The translations under genes were made by a program, and so were the position numbers. Positions 1 to 11,995 of a stretch of DNA of 64,000 nt are shown here, piece by piece. This DNA is from Liolophura sinensis (Eukaryota; Mollusca; Polyplacophora; Chitonida; Chitonidae), in assembly GCF_032854445.1 (NCBI RefSeq), contig NC_088295.1:68801249-68865248 (forward strand), written 5' to 3'. Below the pieces are notes generated by a model, which worked only from the letters and a program-made list of their open reading frames with translations, was not told the origin of the DNA and did no database searches. Position 1 is the stretch's first letter. Each line of letters opens with the position of its first letter.

Positions 1-192
1 CTCTCTCTAACAAAAGTCTTGATTCGTATTTGAATATATCTTGTGTTGAAATAACACAAGGTCTTGTTTGAGGATTTAATACAAACATGTGTTCTTCACA
101 GTTATTTAACCCATGTTTGTGTTGTTGTAATACATTTCTGTGTTGAATGAAACAACACAAGTGTTTGTGTGAATATACCAAAATATAGTCGG

Positions 193-268
193 GGCCTCCG
201 TGGCCGTCATCGTATAAGTGTACTATTCCTCAGTACGGCGTTAAACACCAAACAAATAAATAAACAAA
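193..268 (+). mobile_element. SINE-A remnant with internal deletion
   Basis: The first bases (GGGGCCTCCGTGGC) match the head of the tRNA-derived SINE seen complete at 36676-36935. They join directly to its 3' end: CGTATAAGTG, then a GTTAAACACCAAACAAATAAAT tail in variant form. The middle of the element, including the B box, is missing. It lies in an intron of the leftward gene whose exon is at 362-428. Confidence 0.75.
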
Positions 269-361
269 AATACAGAATGAAAGTCTATTATATACGAATG
301 TTAATGCTACTTGTGAGTTCAGCTCCGGGACCGGGTGACATGTAATTCTGTTTAATCTTAC

Positions 362-428
362 CTCAAGGGTAAGGTTCCCTTTGGGCTCCGCTTGGATGAA
401 TACATTCGGGAATTCCACATCAAAGAAG
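362..428 (-). CDS. Internal exon of a leftward paralog of the He_PIG-EGF-discoidin gene (partial)
   Basis: On the minus strand this exon has a clean acceptor (TCTCAG at 434-429) and donor (GTAAGA from 361 down). It encodes FFDVEFPNVFIQAEPKGN followed by LTLE after one leading base. Exon 2 of the rightward gene (2232-2298) encodes VLDIQFPSIRVRAQPHGN followed by ISLQ. Both exons are exactly 67 bp with the same entry phase and in-frame exit, so I read them as paralogous exons. The rest of this gene must continue beyond base 1. I see no counterpart of the next exon in 1-361, where a SINE remnant sits. Function is by analogy only: a secreted adhesive or matrix protein. Confidence 0.75.
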
Positions 429-1159
429 CTGAGAGGAGATGATGAAAAACATTATATAGAATCAAAAATCTACCTAAGTCCATACAAGGGTGTAATGAGT
501 GATTAACACTATTCTTGGTGTTCTTGGTGATTTTATCGTAATACTTGTGTATTTCATCTGTGTAATTTCGAAACAAAAATATATTCAAACCGAAACGTTC
601 TCAACGAACTGTAAAATTTGAACTTCTGCGATATTGCAAACTGTAGAAAACAATACCATGTTGCAGGATTGTAGGCCTGTATTAAAAACTTTTAAGATGA
701 TATATAGGCCTATAGACTGACCATATTTAATTTGCTCAGTGCCCATTGTACATTTAAAACATTCATAAGGGTAGACATTACATTTTAAGCTTTAAATGCA
801 CTTTAGTCGGTACGTTTGAGACTATCTGGGCGACAAAATAGTGCTGCACATTAAAAATTGTCAAAACACTGCATGCGTGCAGATTGTTTACGCCACACTA
901 CCGAGTGTTTATCTGAGGTTTAACGCACTGGTGTCTGTACACTGTACATATTTAACTTTCAAGACACTGGTGAATTTAAGTTAAGTTCGAAACACTGTAT
1001 AGACTGTATTAATTTTCGAGATGCTGTATATAGACTGAACAAAGTAACTTTCGATACTGTGCAGAGACAATGCATATAGACCGTATATATTAATTTTTCG
1101 AGACCTTATACACTGAACGTTTGTAACAAAGACATTGCAGACTGTTGAACGTCACTGAC

Positions 1160-1378
1160 CTTCCTTGTATCACCTGAACCACCACCATCCCCAGGGTCAA
1201 CCCCAGGGCTAGTTTGCCAGCTACAGCCATGATTCTGATTACTATATCCTTGTGTGGCAGCGTTCAGCTCAGGACATTGCCAGAAACAACGGCCAGTAGC
1301 TCCACATTCCGCAGGATAGCTTATAACATACATTGTTGTGTTACCCAGGTCGGTGTTGACTTTACTTTGTACAGAATG
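1160..1378 (-). CDS. Possible cysteine-rich exon of the same leftward gene
   Basis: The minus strand is open for 73 codons between a plausible acceptor (CTTGTAG ending at 1379) and donor (AAG/GTCAGT at 1160/1159), phase 0 at both ends. The peptide contains PAECGATGRCFWQCPELN and a later NQNHGCSWQ, so four cysteines, then a Gly/Asp-rich tail. I recognise no domain. The phase does not join directly to the exon at 362-428, which needs two bases from the preceding exon, so a further exon would have to lie between them. It could instead belong to a separate gene or be a chance ORF. Confidence 0.4.
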
Positions 1379-1728
1379 CTACAAGTGCTTCATCCAGTCT
1401 AACGACTTTTAACAGTATTCCGGTCACGATGTTCTTCCCATGATATTTCTAAACTCAAAACTTTATTACAAATGCAATTTTTTAGTAAGCTCATGCCAGC
1501 CAGCTGTTACTGATGTTATGCTAAACACAAAAATATTCTCTTATATGTTAGTTGTAAATACATGATACTATCTCCTATAACGTGTAATGTATACAAAGTC
1601 TGAAATGTGGTAACAGAAGAATCCGTCACTTCGAGATCCATACACGTATTCTGCTACCTAGGTTCATGAGCCATTAGGGCACACACCTAATACATGCTGA
1701 CTTCTGGTGCTGAGCTGACAGAGTTATC

Positions 1729-4700
1729 ATGGGATTTCTGGTAGTTTTACTAACCATTTTACCAACTATAGTCATCTGCCAGCATGAAGGGTAAGATTCC
1801 ACCAGACGAACAGGCTCTCTTCGTTTAATTTTATATTACGTATTATTTAGTGCTAAATGCAATGGGGAAGAAGAAAATTTCACTATAACGGAAGGGTATT
1901 TCTATCAATTTCTCCTTTTGCCGGGCGTATCCGAAGGACCAAGTGAATTCGAAAAAGTGCGTATTGCGCAAGCAAATTAGATAATATGGGCGTTACAAAT
2001 GGGTACTGGTACGTAGGAAGGCCTGTCAGCAACCTGCAATTTCCTCCTGGCTCTACGTGGTTTCCTCCCATCACAACGTCATATAAGTCAAATATTCTTG
2101 AATAAGCTCTGTTAAGCCCAGCGATATTCCCAGACCATATTTATAGGTACTCAAAAGGATACATGTATCTTCACTTATCTGTAATGAAAAATCCAGTAAT
2201 TAACACACACTGGTTGATAATTTTGTTTCAGGGTACTGGACATCCAGTTTCCCAGCATACGGGTCAGAGCCCAGCCTCATGGAAATATCTCTTTACAGGT
2301 CAGTACTTACTGTAATGTAGATTTTCGGTGTGATGACATTTTTTCTCGAAAAGTTCGCCTACTGAATCTATGTCAGTAGTCTCTTTATATAACCCTTATT
2401 ATTTTCTGCATGCGACCTTAGTCAGGTACAGGAGGTAACGTGCGTCTCACTCCAGGCAAGAATGGGAGCGTTTTCTTTGAAGATGTAGACTTGCTGGAGA
2501 TCATTGAAGTAAGTAAATATTAAAATTGATGATTTGTTACTGATCATTCGGGAAAGTACTGTTAGAATAAAGATTGCTTTCATTTGTATGGCGTTTAGTG
2601 GGTTAAACATTAAATTACCCTCATCATTAGCCGTAGTTGTTGTAGTTACCCTTAGCTTTGACATTTGGGTATTTTACAAGAAATAAAATTTCATTTGCCA
2701 CTGTCGGTGGATAAATTTTAAATTCTCTTGTAATTCGGAATGTGTTTTCAGTATATCAGAGATAATGTACCATTAAAGCCAAAGATCTCGCCTATTCAAA
2801 CTAAGTGAACATTCGGAAAATATGAGCATCTGAAGATTTAAATGGAACAGACAATAATATATAAAGTGTAATTTTATGGCAAATATTATGGATCTTTATA
2901 CCCGATCCTCTACTGTATCTACTGTATTTAATTTTGTGTTTACAAGAAGAAAGATTAACCTTTAACTAGCAATTGTCAGGAGATAGACACAGTGCGGGTC
3001 GCTGAAACATAGATTGCCTTTTGACCCTAACCTGGTTTCGTAAACATACGTTTGTGTAAACACAGTGTTACTTTTTAATAGTTATAGAGTTTACAAAGTT
3101 TTGCCTAACCGTGTAACTCGTGATACTTTTCTGTTGGATGTTACATGGAAATATCTATAATACCGAAAGCGTTGATGATTTCAGATTGTAAAGAGCTTGC
3201 CTCCAATGTGGCCGGAGCACGATTCGTCTGATAACTTGGGCGTCTTTAGAAGTGGAACGAATTTTAAGTATCAGATGATGGCACAGGTAAAAGCAGGTGG
3301 AATGGGGTGAGGTGGGGGATTATGATATAGCTATTAGAATGACATGTTTTTCTAGTAAAAGAAGGTAAACTTGTGTCTGTATTTATGTTTTCTGGAGGCT
3401 TGTAAGTGATGTGACTGTTTAGGAACTATACATATTGTATACATGGATCGGGATTTACAGTGGTGGCAGTTGTCTGAACCATGCTTGTATTGGAACTTAC
3501 AGTGGTCGCTGTTGTCTGAACCATGTATGTATTGAAATTTACAATAACTGTGGTTTTCTGAGCAATGTATGTATTGGAATTTTAAATGCAGGTGATTATC
3601 TGAACCACGTGCATGTATTGGAATTTACAATGATGGTGGTTATTTGAACCATGCATGAATTGAAAATTAGTGGTGGTGGTTTTCTGAACCACGTACGTGT
3701 TGTAATTTACAATAGTAGCGGTTTTCTCAACCATGTATGTACTGGAATTAAAATGCAGGTGATTGTTTGAACCATGCATGTACTGGAATTTACAGTGGTG
3801 GCGGTTTTCTGAACCATGTAGGTATTGTGATTTAAAATTAAGGCGGTTTTTCTGAACTATACATGTACTGGAATTTACAATGATGACGGTTGTCTGAACC
3901 ATTCATGTATTGGAATTTACAATGATGACGGTTGTCTGAACCATTCATGTATTGGAATTTACAATGATGACGGTTGTCTGAACCATTCATGTATTGGAAT
4001 TTACAATGATGGTGACTGTCTGAATCTTGCATGTATTTGGATTTACAATGATGGCGGTTTTCTAAACCATGTATGTATTGAAATTTACAGTGGTGGTGGT
4101 TGTTTAAACAATGTATGTAATGGTATTTACAGTGGTACCTGTTGTTTAAACCATGCGTGTATTAGAATTTACAATGATGACGGTTGTCTGAACCATACAT
4201 GTATTGGAATTTACAGTAGTGGTGGTAGCACACAACAAAATGGGCGCCTTCGACGGCTTGTTGACTTGAAGGCTTTACAAACAATGAGCTGTGGAATGTG
4301 TAAATGTCCTGCCCATGGCCAGGACTAAACATTCACCTCGCTTCTTAGCCATTGAGAAAAACACTTTCAAGCTAGAATGATACGAGTTTCTTCTTGTGCA
4401 TTGCAATACGTTCGTGTCTCACAAACGGAAGGATTACTTGAAATTTAAACTGCACGGGTTTACATGCGGGAAACATTTCCCATTGAAAGTGTCTTTGCCT
4501 TGACGCATATTGTATTCTCTGTGGCCACTATCCATATCGTTCACAGGAGGCATTCGTGTTCTGACGAATTAATACAGCTCTTCCTGAGCGCAGAAGGTGG
4601 GTGTCGCGTCCAGGCAGAAGATTAGGGAGATCATTCATGCGATCATTATGTTTGCATGCAGAAGTGATGGTAGTACATTGTCTAATAGAGTAATACTTCT

Positions 4701-7700
4701 TGTGCCTGATCGATAACTTTTGCCTGAGGGATAGTTATTGTTCAGCATGCAATAACAGTACAAGTTGTCCACTTATCTGCAATTGAATTGTCAACATTCA
4801 AGGTTGTGGGATAATGAGGAGTAAAATAGCCGTCGCTATTTGCGTAAGTGGATCAGTGGGTACAGTGCAATGTACTCTTTGTGTAGCTGGAATTTATGAC
4901 GGAGCAATGGAGAGAGAAAGCGCTGTTTTCGTAGTTTCCACACAGCTACCCAATCCTCACGGGATAGAGTAGCAATCTACCACAGGCACTTTGGACTAAA
5001 ACGACAGCAGTTTTTACTTTACATTCGAGACCATAAGTAGTGCCTCTAGTTCCTGGATGTTGTAGGACACGCTCTATCAACTGCGAACATATTGCTCTTT
5101 GAATTACGCTCAGGATATATGTTGTTTGGGCACAAACATAGGTCATTTTCAAGTGTATATACGCTGGACTTGACAATTAAAGTGGCATTGGAAGTAAACC
5201 ATTAATGACTTAGAAGATAATCCATATATGGAATTATCTTTAACTCATACTCATGTACTTAATTACACAACGATATGCACCAACTCTAACATGCATTGTT
5301 AAATAATTATTCTCCAAATGGTCATTTGTAACTGGCGATGAGTTAAGTGTGCCACAATAAGTACTTTGATAGGCGACTAAGGAAAGTTGTGGTTTAAGAA
5401 ATAGTTTGAGTTAAGGACTATTTCCCCAGCCGCAAGGATAGTCAGGGCCCCAATCAGCTCGTGATAGTATTGCAGCTCAGACTATAGAGATATTCTGCAG
5501 GGTCACTCTTTTGACAGGTGTCCTGTTTGTCTGTTTATAGTGGTAGCTATGGCAACAAGATTTTTATGTAGCAAAAATTGCAAAATGTGAACATTTTTGC
5601 TTCAAAATTATTATGAAATAACATCATACATCACTTGCTGGCTCCGGTAAAGGTTTGTCTTACCATACGCTATGTAAACACAGTCTTCTGCTACCCGCAC
5701 AGGATCCGGAGGGTGGTAACATCACGTACCAGCTAGTGGCAGGTAGCCTACCCCCGGGAGTCCAGTTACACCCAGCAGGGGAGGTAAGCGGTGTTCTACC
5801 CGAGGCGGACTCTGTGTACCGGTTCACCGTCAGGGCTATTGATGTCCACGGGAAGTTCTCAGACTTGACCTTCAGGCTTGAGATTGAAGGTATACAGCCG
5901 TACATGATACATCCTCAGAAACAGAGCAATTGAGCTGAATAAATCACGACTTGCCTGCCTGTAGGCACCACTGATACTCACTCACCAACACAGTAACTGA
6001 CCTGAATAAATCAAGACTTGCTTAACCACTGATACTCACTCTGAAACACAGTCATTGACCTGAATAAATCACGACAGGCCTACCTGTAGGCACCACCGAT
6101 ACACACTCTGAAACACAGTCATTGACATGAATAAATCACGACTGGCCTGCCTGTAGGCACCACTGATACTCACTCCGAAACACAGTCATTGACATGAATA
6201 AATCACGACTGGCCTGCCTGTAGGCACCACTGATACTCACTCCGAAACACAGTCATTGTCCTAAATAAATCACGACTGGCCTGCCTGAAGGTGCCTTATC
6301 TACATCTATTTTCTTCAAATCCAAAAAAATTGGGTCCACAAGGGACTGACAAGCAGGTACCCATATTATATCGCACATAATGGGCCTTCATACTAAATAA
6401 CAGATACAACATTCTTGATTCTAAACTATATAGGTTCAGAGCCCTTGAAAATCAAACGTTTGGACCTCATGGTTGTGTATGCTGGTATTCATGTTTTTGT
6501 AAAATTGAAGGAAAAACATAAAAGATATTCTCGTTCCGAACTGAGCCGGCTCCTGCCTATATCTGTTCTATGTTTTAAACTCGGTTGTCTTTTTTTCCCC
6601 AGCTAATACCCCCTGTGCTCCTGCCCCGTGCAAAAATGATGGTACATGTGTCCCCAAGACGGACGGAGATCATGACTGCCATTGTATTCTACCTTTTGGC
6701 GGAAAGAACTGCGAGCTAGGTAAGTAGATAGTACTAATATACAGATAACTGTGAATGCATTTTATTTATTCCATGTATGATAAGAACTTTATGAAGATGC
6801 AGATGTTCAGTCAGTGCGGTTGTTAATGAAACAATGATTTGTGTTTTCGTATAGAATCGATATGTTGACGAAAGCCCAGCGAGATCTAAAACTGCTGGTG
6901 TAGAATCGTTTTCTCTGGGCTGTTTTCATGTTTAAATAGTAGCCAATTTTCGTTTTGTGTGATGATTTCATTAACTAAAATACATATATGCAAACGTAAA
7001 TACGTAAATGTCAGGCAAACCATAAGATGGCAGCATATTTTTAAATGAATACTTGAGATTTAACGTCGTACTTAACAATTTTTCCGTCATATGACAACGA
7101 GGAGTCATTAGATGTGTGTATATAGACTGTGTGGTCTTGTGGCAAGGCGAGTCCATGCCACCAAAGTGATGCCGCCACTGAAGTATCATGCTGAAGACAT
7201 TAGACATGAAACCCCATCCAGTCCCATTATACTGACACCGGGCCAACCAGTCATTTTTCCTTGTTCTAACCCCTCAGTGCTAAGTACCAAGCGAGGCTTA
7301 GTACAACAAGTACCATTTTTAAAGTTTTTAGTATGACCCAACCCGGGTTTGATCCCTGGTCTCCCGGCTTTGAAGCGGACGGTCTAACCATTAAGCCAGC
7401 CGAAGAGGTCTGCATATTTTTGACGACTGTAAGTGAAAAAAATTTCTTTCTCTCACACTACAGATTGTGGGAAGACGGCATTTGGGGTAGCCGCTAACGT
7501 CCGGAAGATTCCTGATGCCTTCATGTCCGCTCATAACACGCATGGGACCTATTTGGCAAGTCAAGGCCGTCTGCTGGATGCCTCGGGCTGGATTGGAGCA
7601 GATAACAGCTCCTGGCTTCAGATAGACCTGGGTAAGTGCTGTGCTCAAGGGAATTCTGGAATTCGGTTTGTTCAGTTACGTCATACTTCGCCTCTTGTAT

Positions 7701-10224
7701 GACGTCACGAAAGGACAGCCCGAAAACGTCAGCTGTTAGACTAAAAATAAAAAGGTACACATACCAAAATTGGGCATCAAAGTACTGCAATGTGTACACA
7801 TACAATTAATGACATCTTTCTTTCAATCACGTGAACACATAAACAAAACCTAAACCTATTTCTCTAACAGAGAATGGGCCGTGTTCTAGTGGCTAGAGGC
7901 GCTTTCCTTTTGGTGGTTAAGGTGGGTTCGAACCCGGCCTTGGACAGGGAATTTGTAGATTTCCCAACTCTCTGGTTGTAGGGCCCTGGTGACAATAAAC
8001 GTTTAACGGCGCTGGTGTGTGGCCGGTTGGACACCCGTGTGCACTGAAGATTATTTGTCCTACACCAAATGTTAAATATGTGCTATATTTTTGGCACAGC
8101 GTAACAACAAAAAAACTGCATATTCAAAACAATATCACGATATATAGATCGGTATATAAAAAATTGGCAGAAATGTTATTTACTGATCTATATATATTGG
8201 TGTAGTTTTTTGTTGTTGGCAGTAGCATTTATAAAACGTTCGTATCGGAATTTCTATACTCACAGGTAAACCGTCGTCAATCCACGCCGTGGCTCAGCAG
8301 AGCAAAAGTGCCAGCGCTTACACATCGGTGTTCAATATGGAGTACAGCACGGACGGCAACACCTTCCAGGCCTACACTAACGCTGTGGGACAACCATATG
8401 TAAGTCACAATATACACCCGGATAGCAACAAACAAGAATCCACTTATCTTAGTAAAACACTGTCAGTTTTTCACTTGAATTTAACAGAATTTAACAGCAC
8501 GTAATGGTTTGCAAAGATTTTGTCCTTTGGAACTCCGGACCACTTTGTCCACAGAGATCCCACAATCAAGCTGAACAGTTAACGAAGTTCTCAAATTTTG
8601 ATTACAGTCTAAATATTAAGATAAATTTGAGTAGTTTTCAGAGGACAGACAAAGTCTGGTATCGTTTTTTTTTCAGGTATTTTCCCCAATATGCTTCCAT
8701 AAAATCTAACCTTAATTTTAGACCACTGACGACCAATAAATTGTTCCGGCCCCGATGGCTCGGTAAATTTTCCTCTTCGGAGGCGGGAGATCCAGGGTCA
8801 ATCCTGGGTCGGGTCACACCTAAGGGTTTTAAAAAGAGGAAGTTGTAGCTTCCTCGCTTGGCCTTCAGCATTAAGGGGAAGTGCAACAACTGGTTGACCC
8901 GTATCAGTATAATGGATCGGATGGGGCCGCGCTCTTGCCTTCTGTAACTCGTTTCAGCCAGGCATCACTAGATAAAAGAGCGGTGGAAATCCGAATTGCA
9001 ACAAGGGGGCAAATAACATGCACTCCTTGGTCGTCATCTGACTGAGAGATTGTTATGTACGACGTTAAATCCCAAAAACTCAGTCTAATGAATTGCGAAC
9101 TAAACAATAAAACCCTACCTGAGATAAATGGACAAGACGTCGCATTGAACGTGAGACCAGTTTGCAATCAAACTGTCGTTGCTGCTCTCTTAGTGTAGTT
9201 ATTTTTTAAATATTATATGTGTTGAAGGGATCTGACAGTTATGATTCAAACATGACTTATCTGGAGTTTTCGCCGAGAAATGAAGTTATGTCAGTTTGGT
9301 GGGGGTTAAGGCTGGATCACAAAAGCGAATAGGGATTTATTGTACACTAATGTTTCCATATTGATTAACAGACAAGAAGAATCGATTTTCTGTAGTTAAA
9401 TCAAGAGATTCGTAAAAGATATTGTTGTAATGGTACACTGAGATTATTTTAGTATTCTTAAAATATTTCCTTTGAATCATTGTACTATAAAACAGATGTC
9501 ATTGTCATTACGCCTACGGCTTGTATTCTCTATTCCTTTATTAAATTTTTTATCTATATTCCTGCCAATACAGAAATAAATGGGAGTAATTTATGCCACT
9601 TATTTTGATTTCCGGAAAACACGAACATTCCTTGATGTGGTTTCATCGTTTGTTATCGTTAAATGACTAGAAGCAGTAGCACATTTTATCAGTATTATTG
9701 CTTTTTTTTGTCGACTGCGTTTGTTCAAGGTTCATACAAAGCCTAATATTGTCCAGTCACTGCTTCTAAATATAAACGAGAGCATTGATTCCATGCAGGT
9801 ATATGATATTAATACGCAAATACCACTTATGAGGTGGCGAATTGCTCTTACTGTTCTCTAAGCCATTGTTTTCATTGTTATAATCAAACAATTTCAGACA
9901 GAAAACGGAGTGCAGATATTGAAACAAATACTTTTTGTTTTATAAATGGTTAATGAAACGATTGCTCCAGGGACAATTGACAATTTCTTACTGCTTCGTT
10001 GCATGCAGTTTCATTGGCTATCTGTAAAGCATAATTCACAGGTCGTTACAGGTTTGTTATGTTTCCATTTTCTACAGCCTTTGGCGGGAACAGCTACTGC
10101 GGCCGTTCAGACCACTGCTCTTCCTCAGCCCGTTACAGCCCGTTTTGTACGCTTCCGCCCTGTCACATTCACAGGATATCCGTACATGAGAGTAGAAGTC
10201 TACGGGTGCCGGATATTCGCCTAA
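1729..10224 (+). CDS. Secreted He_PIG / EGF / discoidin (F5/8 type C) protein, complete nine-exon gene
   Basis: Exons are 1729-1790, 2232-2298, 2422-2508, 3185-3286, 5703-5889, 6603-6719, 7464-7631, 8266-8399 and 10078-10224. All have GT/AG borders, and they sum to 1071 bp (356 residues plus TAA). Residues 1-18 form a signal peptide (MGFLVVLLTILPTIVIC). Residues 77-167 resemble a putative Ig/cadherin-like He_PIG module (DPEGGNITYQL, LPPGVQL, YRFTVRAID). Residues 170-207 are an EGF domain with six cysteines spaced CX4CX5CX9CXCX8C. Residues 209-352 are a discoidin domain from DCGKTAFG through SSWLQIDLG and YSTDG to VEVYGC. The EGF exon has phase 1 introns on both sides, typical of a shuffled module. 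No membrane segment is visible. Inferred role: extracellular adhesion or matrix, perhaps binding glycans or phospholipid; EDIL3/lactadherin-like only in domain content. Confidence 0.9.
3430..4225. repeat. 42-bp minisatellite in the intron before exon 5
   Basis: About 19 head-to-tail copies of a 42-bp unit (TGTCTGAACCATTCATGTAT, then TGGAATTTACAATGATGACG and GT). The best preserved copies are at 3855-4010. Because 42 is a multiple of three, long open frames with a 14-residue period appear on both strands; they are artefacts of the repeat. Confidence 0.9.
4230..5640. other. Rest of the intron before exon 5, no feature seen
   Basis: AT-rich intron sequence of the discoidin gene. I found no exon, hairpin or repeat that I can support here. 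Confidence 0.6.
5930..6300. repeat. 67-bp minisatellite just after exon 5
   Basis: Five to six copies of a 67-bp unit beginning TGAATAAATCACGACTGGCC and including TGTAGGCACCACTGATACTC. The central copies (6120-6260) are nearly identical. It starts about 40 bp after the donor of exon 5. Confidence 0.9.
7070..7405 (-). mobile_element. SINE-B, tRNA-derived, nearly full length
   Basis: On the minus strand the element opens with a tRNA-like head (GGCTTAATGGTTAGACCG A box, GATCAAACCCGGG B box). It has a middle block around TGGTTGGCCCGGTGTCAGTA and ends in a GTTAAGTACGACGTTAAATC tail. It matches 8748-9085 and 23185-23508. It sits in intron 6 of the discoidin gene, antisense to it. Confidence 0.75.
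7866..8060 (+). mobile_element. SINE-C, tRNA-like head with distinct body
   Basis: A tRNA-like head (TTCTAGTGGCTAGAGGCGC) is followed by a strong B box (GGTTCGAACCC). The body (GATTTCCCAACTCTCTGGTT, then GGCGCTGGTGTGTGGCC) resembles the diverged copy at 11480-11700. No function as a tRNA is expected, because no acceptor-stem fold is visible. It lies in intron 7 of the discoidin gene. Confidence 0.55.
8748..9085 (+). mobile_element. SINE-B, full length
   Basis: Head GGCCCCGATGGCTCGGTAAA with B box GGGTCAATCCTGG, shared core TGGTTGACCCGTATCAGTAT and AAAAGAGCGGTGGAAATCCG, and tail GTACGACGTTAAATCCCAAA. It aligns with 23185-23508 along its whole length in the opposite orientation. It lies in intron 8 of the discoidin gene. 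Confidence 0.8.
9190..10075. other. Rest of intron 8, no feature seen
   Basis: AT-rich intron sequence ending in the polypyrimidine tract and TTTTCTACAG acceptor of the last discoidin exon. Nothing else could be supported. Confidence 0.6.
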
Positions 10225-10443
10225 TCTTGGGGCAACATGAGCACTTTTGTGAAAAACTCGTAAAAATTGATTTTCTAAAAGATTGGTTTGTTAAGTGTTT
10301 TTCCCTTACAGCAGGACTTTAGTTACCCTAATTTTACATTTGAAATTTGGCTCACATATTGAGATATTTTGCAAAAAATTAAACATCGCGGAATTTATTT
10401 TTGTGGTTGTAATGGCCGAGAATTATAATTCTGAAAATTGCTA

Positions 10444-10460
10444 AATAAATATCCAATAAA
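10444..10460 (+). terminator. Two polyadenylation signals for the discoidin gene
   Basis: AATAAA occurs at 10444-10449 and again at 10455-10460, about 220 bp after the stop codon. A T/G-rich stretch (GTGTGTTTTATTTTCTTGTG) follows within 50 bp, as expected of a cleavage site. Confidence 0.6.
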
Positions 10461-11024
10461 TCTATTTCCAAGTGTGTTTCCAGGTGTGTTTTATTTTCTT
10501 GTGTGTAGGACAATATCTATGCTTCACGGAAGAGCTGGTTCCCATGAATGACCATCTTTGCATAAAGCAAATCTTGTCTTGATTTGACTGTCAGCGAATA
10601 AAAATTCAGGAAGTGGAACACAGCTGATTATTTCTTAAAAGGTTCTTTTAACTGATGACATGAAATATAATAGTACTAAAGATTGCCGCAGAGTTGACGT
10701 TGAGAGTCAAACCTGCAATGGCACCATCCATCGTCAGAAACACAACAAAATGGCGACATTACCTCCTGAAGATGGCAGACATAGATAAAGCATACTCTAA
10801 CTGAACTGTCGACATTAACATGTCGCTTTGTACGGCACAAGACGTCCCAGAACTTTCACACTTTTCAAAGCAAATTATGGATACTTGCATTCGTTTATGG
10901 TCTGCTGCCTGAAGAAGTAATTGCATGCAGGCTCACTTTTGGACTATTCACCGTGAATTTCATGGTGAAAGAAGAAACCTGCACTATTCTGTATTTGCTT
11001 TTTGGCTCTTGGGGCTCCAGCAAA

Positions 11025-11165
11025 TTTTGTTGTAGGCGGCCAGAAATTATGCTGGGAGAAAAGCGGGTAGAGCCCGGGGAAACCCACGACCATCTGCAAG
11101 TTGCTGCAAGACTTTCCCAAGTATGAGCGGAGAGGAAGCCATCAGGAGACGGACATGAGTGCTAG
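11025..11165 (-). mobile_element. SINE-A fragment
   Basis: Contains GTAGAGCCCGGGGAAACCCA, CGACCATCTGCAAGTTGCTG and GCGGAGAGGAAGCCA, the central part of SINE-A in reverse orientation. Both ends are degraded. Confidence 0.7.
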
Positions 11166-11479
11166 CACACTAATTACTCTGCCGTGCAGGCCCGCGGACA
11201 CACCTGAATGATGTCTATAAAATTACCGTCTATAGTTAGTCGACAACTGACAACGTCATGACTGTGAATAAGGAAACTTGAGATAAGTGAACAGACAGAG
11301 GTGAATTAACAATTCATAATTACTTCCAAATGCAAAGAATAGCTTATTGTCAAATTGATGAAATATGATATACAGCTTAGAGAAATAGTTTATGTTGTTC
11401 TTCGGATAGAGTCGAATAGTTCAGAGGACGGCTGTTCACTGATAGGTACACCATTATTGCACTGATGGGAATTAGATTG

Positions 11480-11700
11480 GCGATCGGTTTACAGCCAAGT
11501 GGTTAAAGCGCTTGACTTATGAGGTCGCACCAGATGTAGGGCAGAAAATTCCCAACATTCTTCCGTTGTTCTTGTGGCCCAGCTGGCAGTAAGTGAATGA
11601 CAGTACTTTGTCCTGCACCCAGACATGGATTCGTTGATGGCCACTTTTATTCCACCAATATGACATATGCTATTCACGAAATAATTCGCCAATATAACCT
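11480..11700 (+). mobile_element. Diverged SINE-C-like element
   Basis: A tRNA-like head (CCAAGTGGTTAAAGCGCTTG) is followed by AAAATTCCCAAC and TTCTTGTGGCCCAGCTGGCA, which parallel the copy at 7866-8060. Homology is weak, and it could be an unrelated tRNA-derived repeat. Confidence 0.4.
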
Positions 11701-11896
11701 TCAAAGGTCGGAGGTTTACTCAGTTTATGCACATGCGCAATAGTTCCGACTTTCCACGTATTGGATTTTATGTCGTCTTAAGTGCAGATTTCAGTTCCTT
11801 GGTTATATGAATGACAAAGTTAAAGATGAGAAACCGAGGTTAATTTTGACAGGATGTCGATCTGCTTAGTCGCAGCGAACAATTTAATAAAATGGA

Positions 11897-11995
11897 ATTT
11901 ATTTATTTATTTATTTGATTGGTGGTTTACGCCGTCCTCAAGAATCTCACTTATACGACGGTGGCCACATTATGGTGGGAGGAAACTGGGTAGTT
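11897..11995 (-). mobile_element. SINE-A 3' fragment
   Basis: A TTTA-repeat tail is followed by GATTGGTGGTTTACGCCGTC, CTTATACGACGGTGGCCACA and TTATGGTGGGAGGAAACTGG, the SINE-A 3' end in reverse. The rest is missing. Confidence 0.8.

Noticed and set aside
3582-4032. Minus-strand ORFs with HHCKFQYM repeats
   Set aside because: They follow the 42-bp minisatellite exactly and lie in an intron of the discoidin gene; the periodicity explains the open frame.
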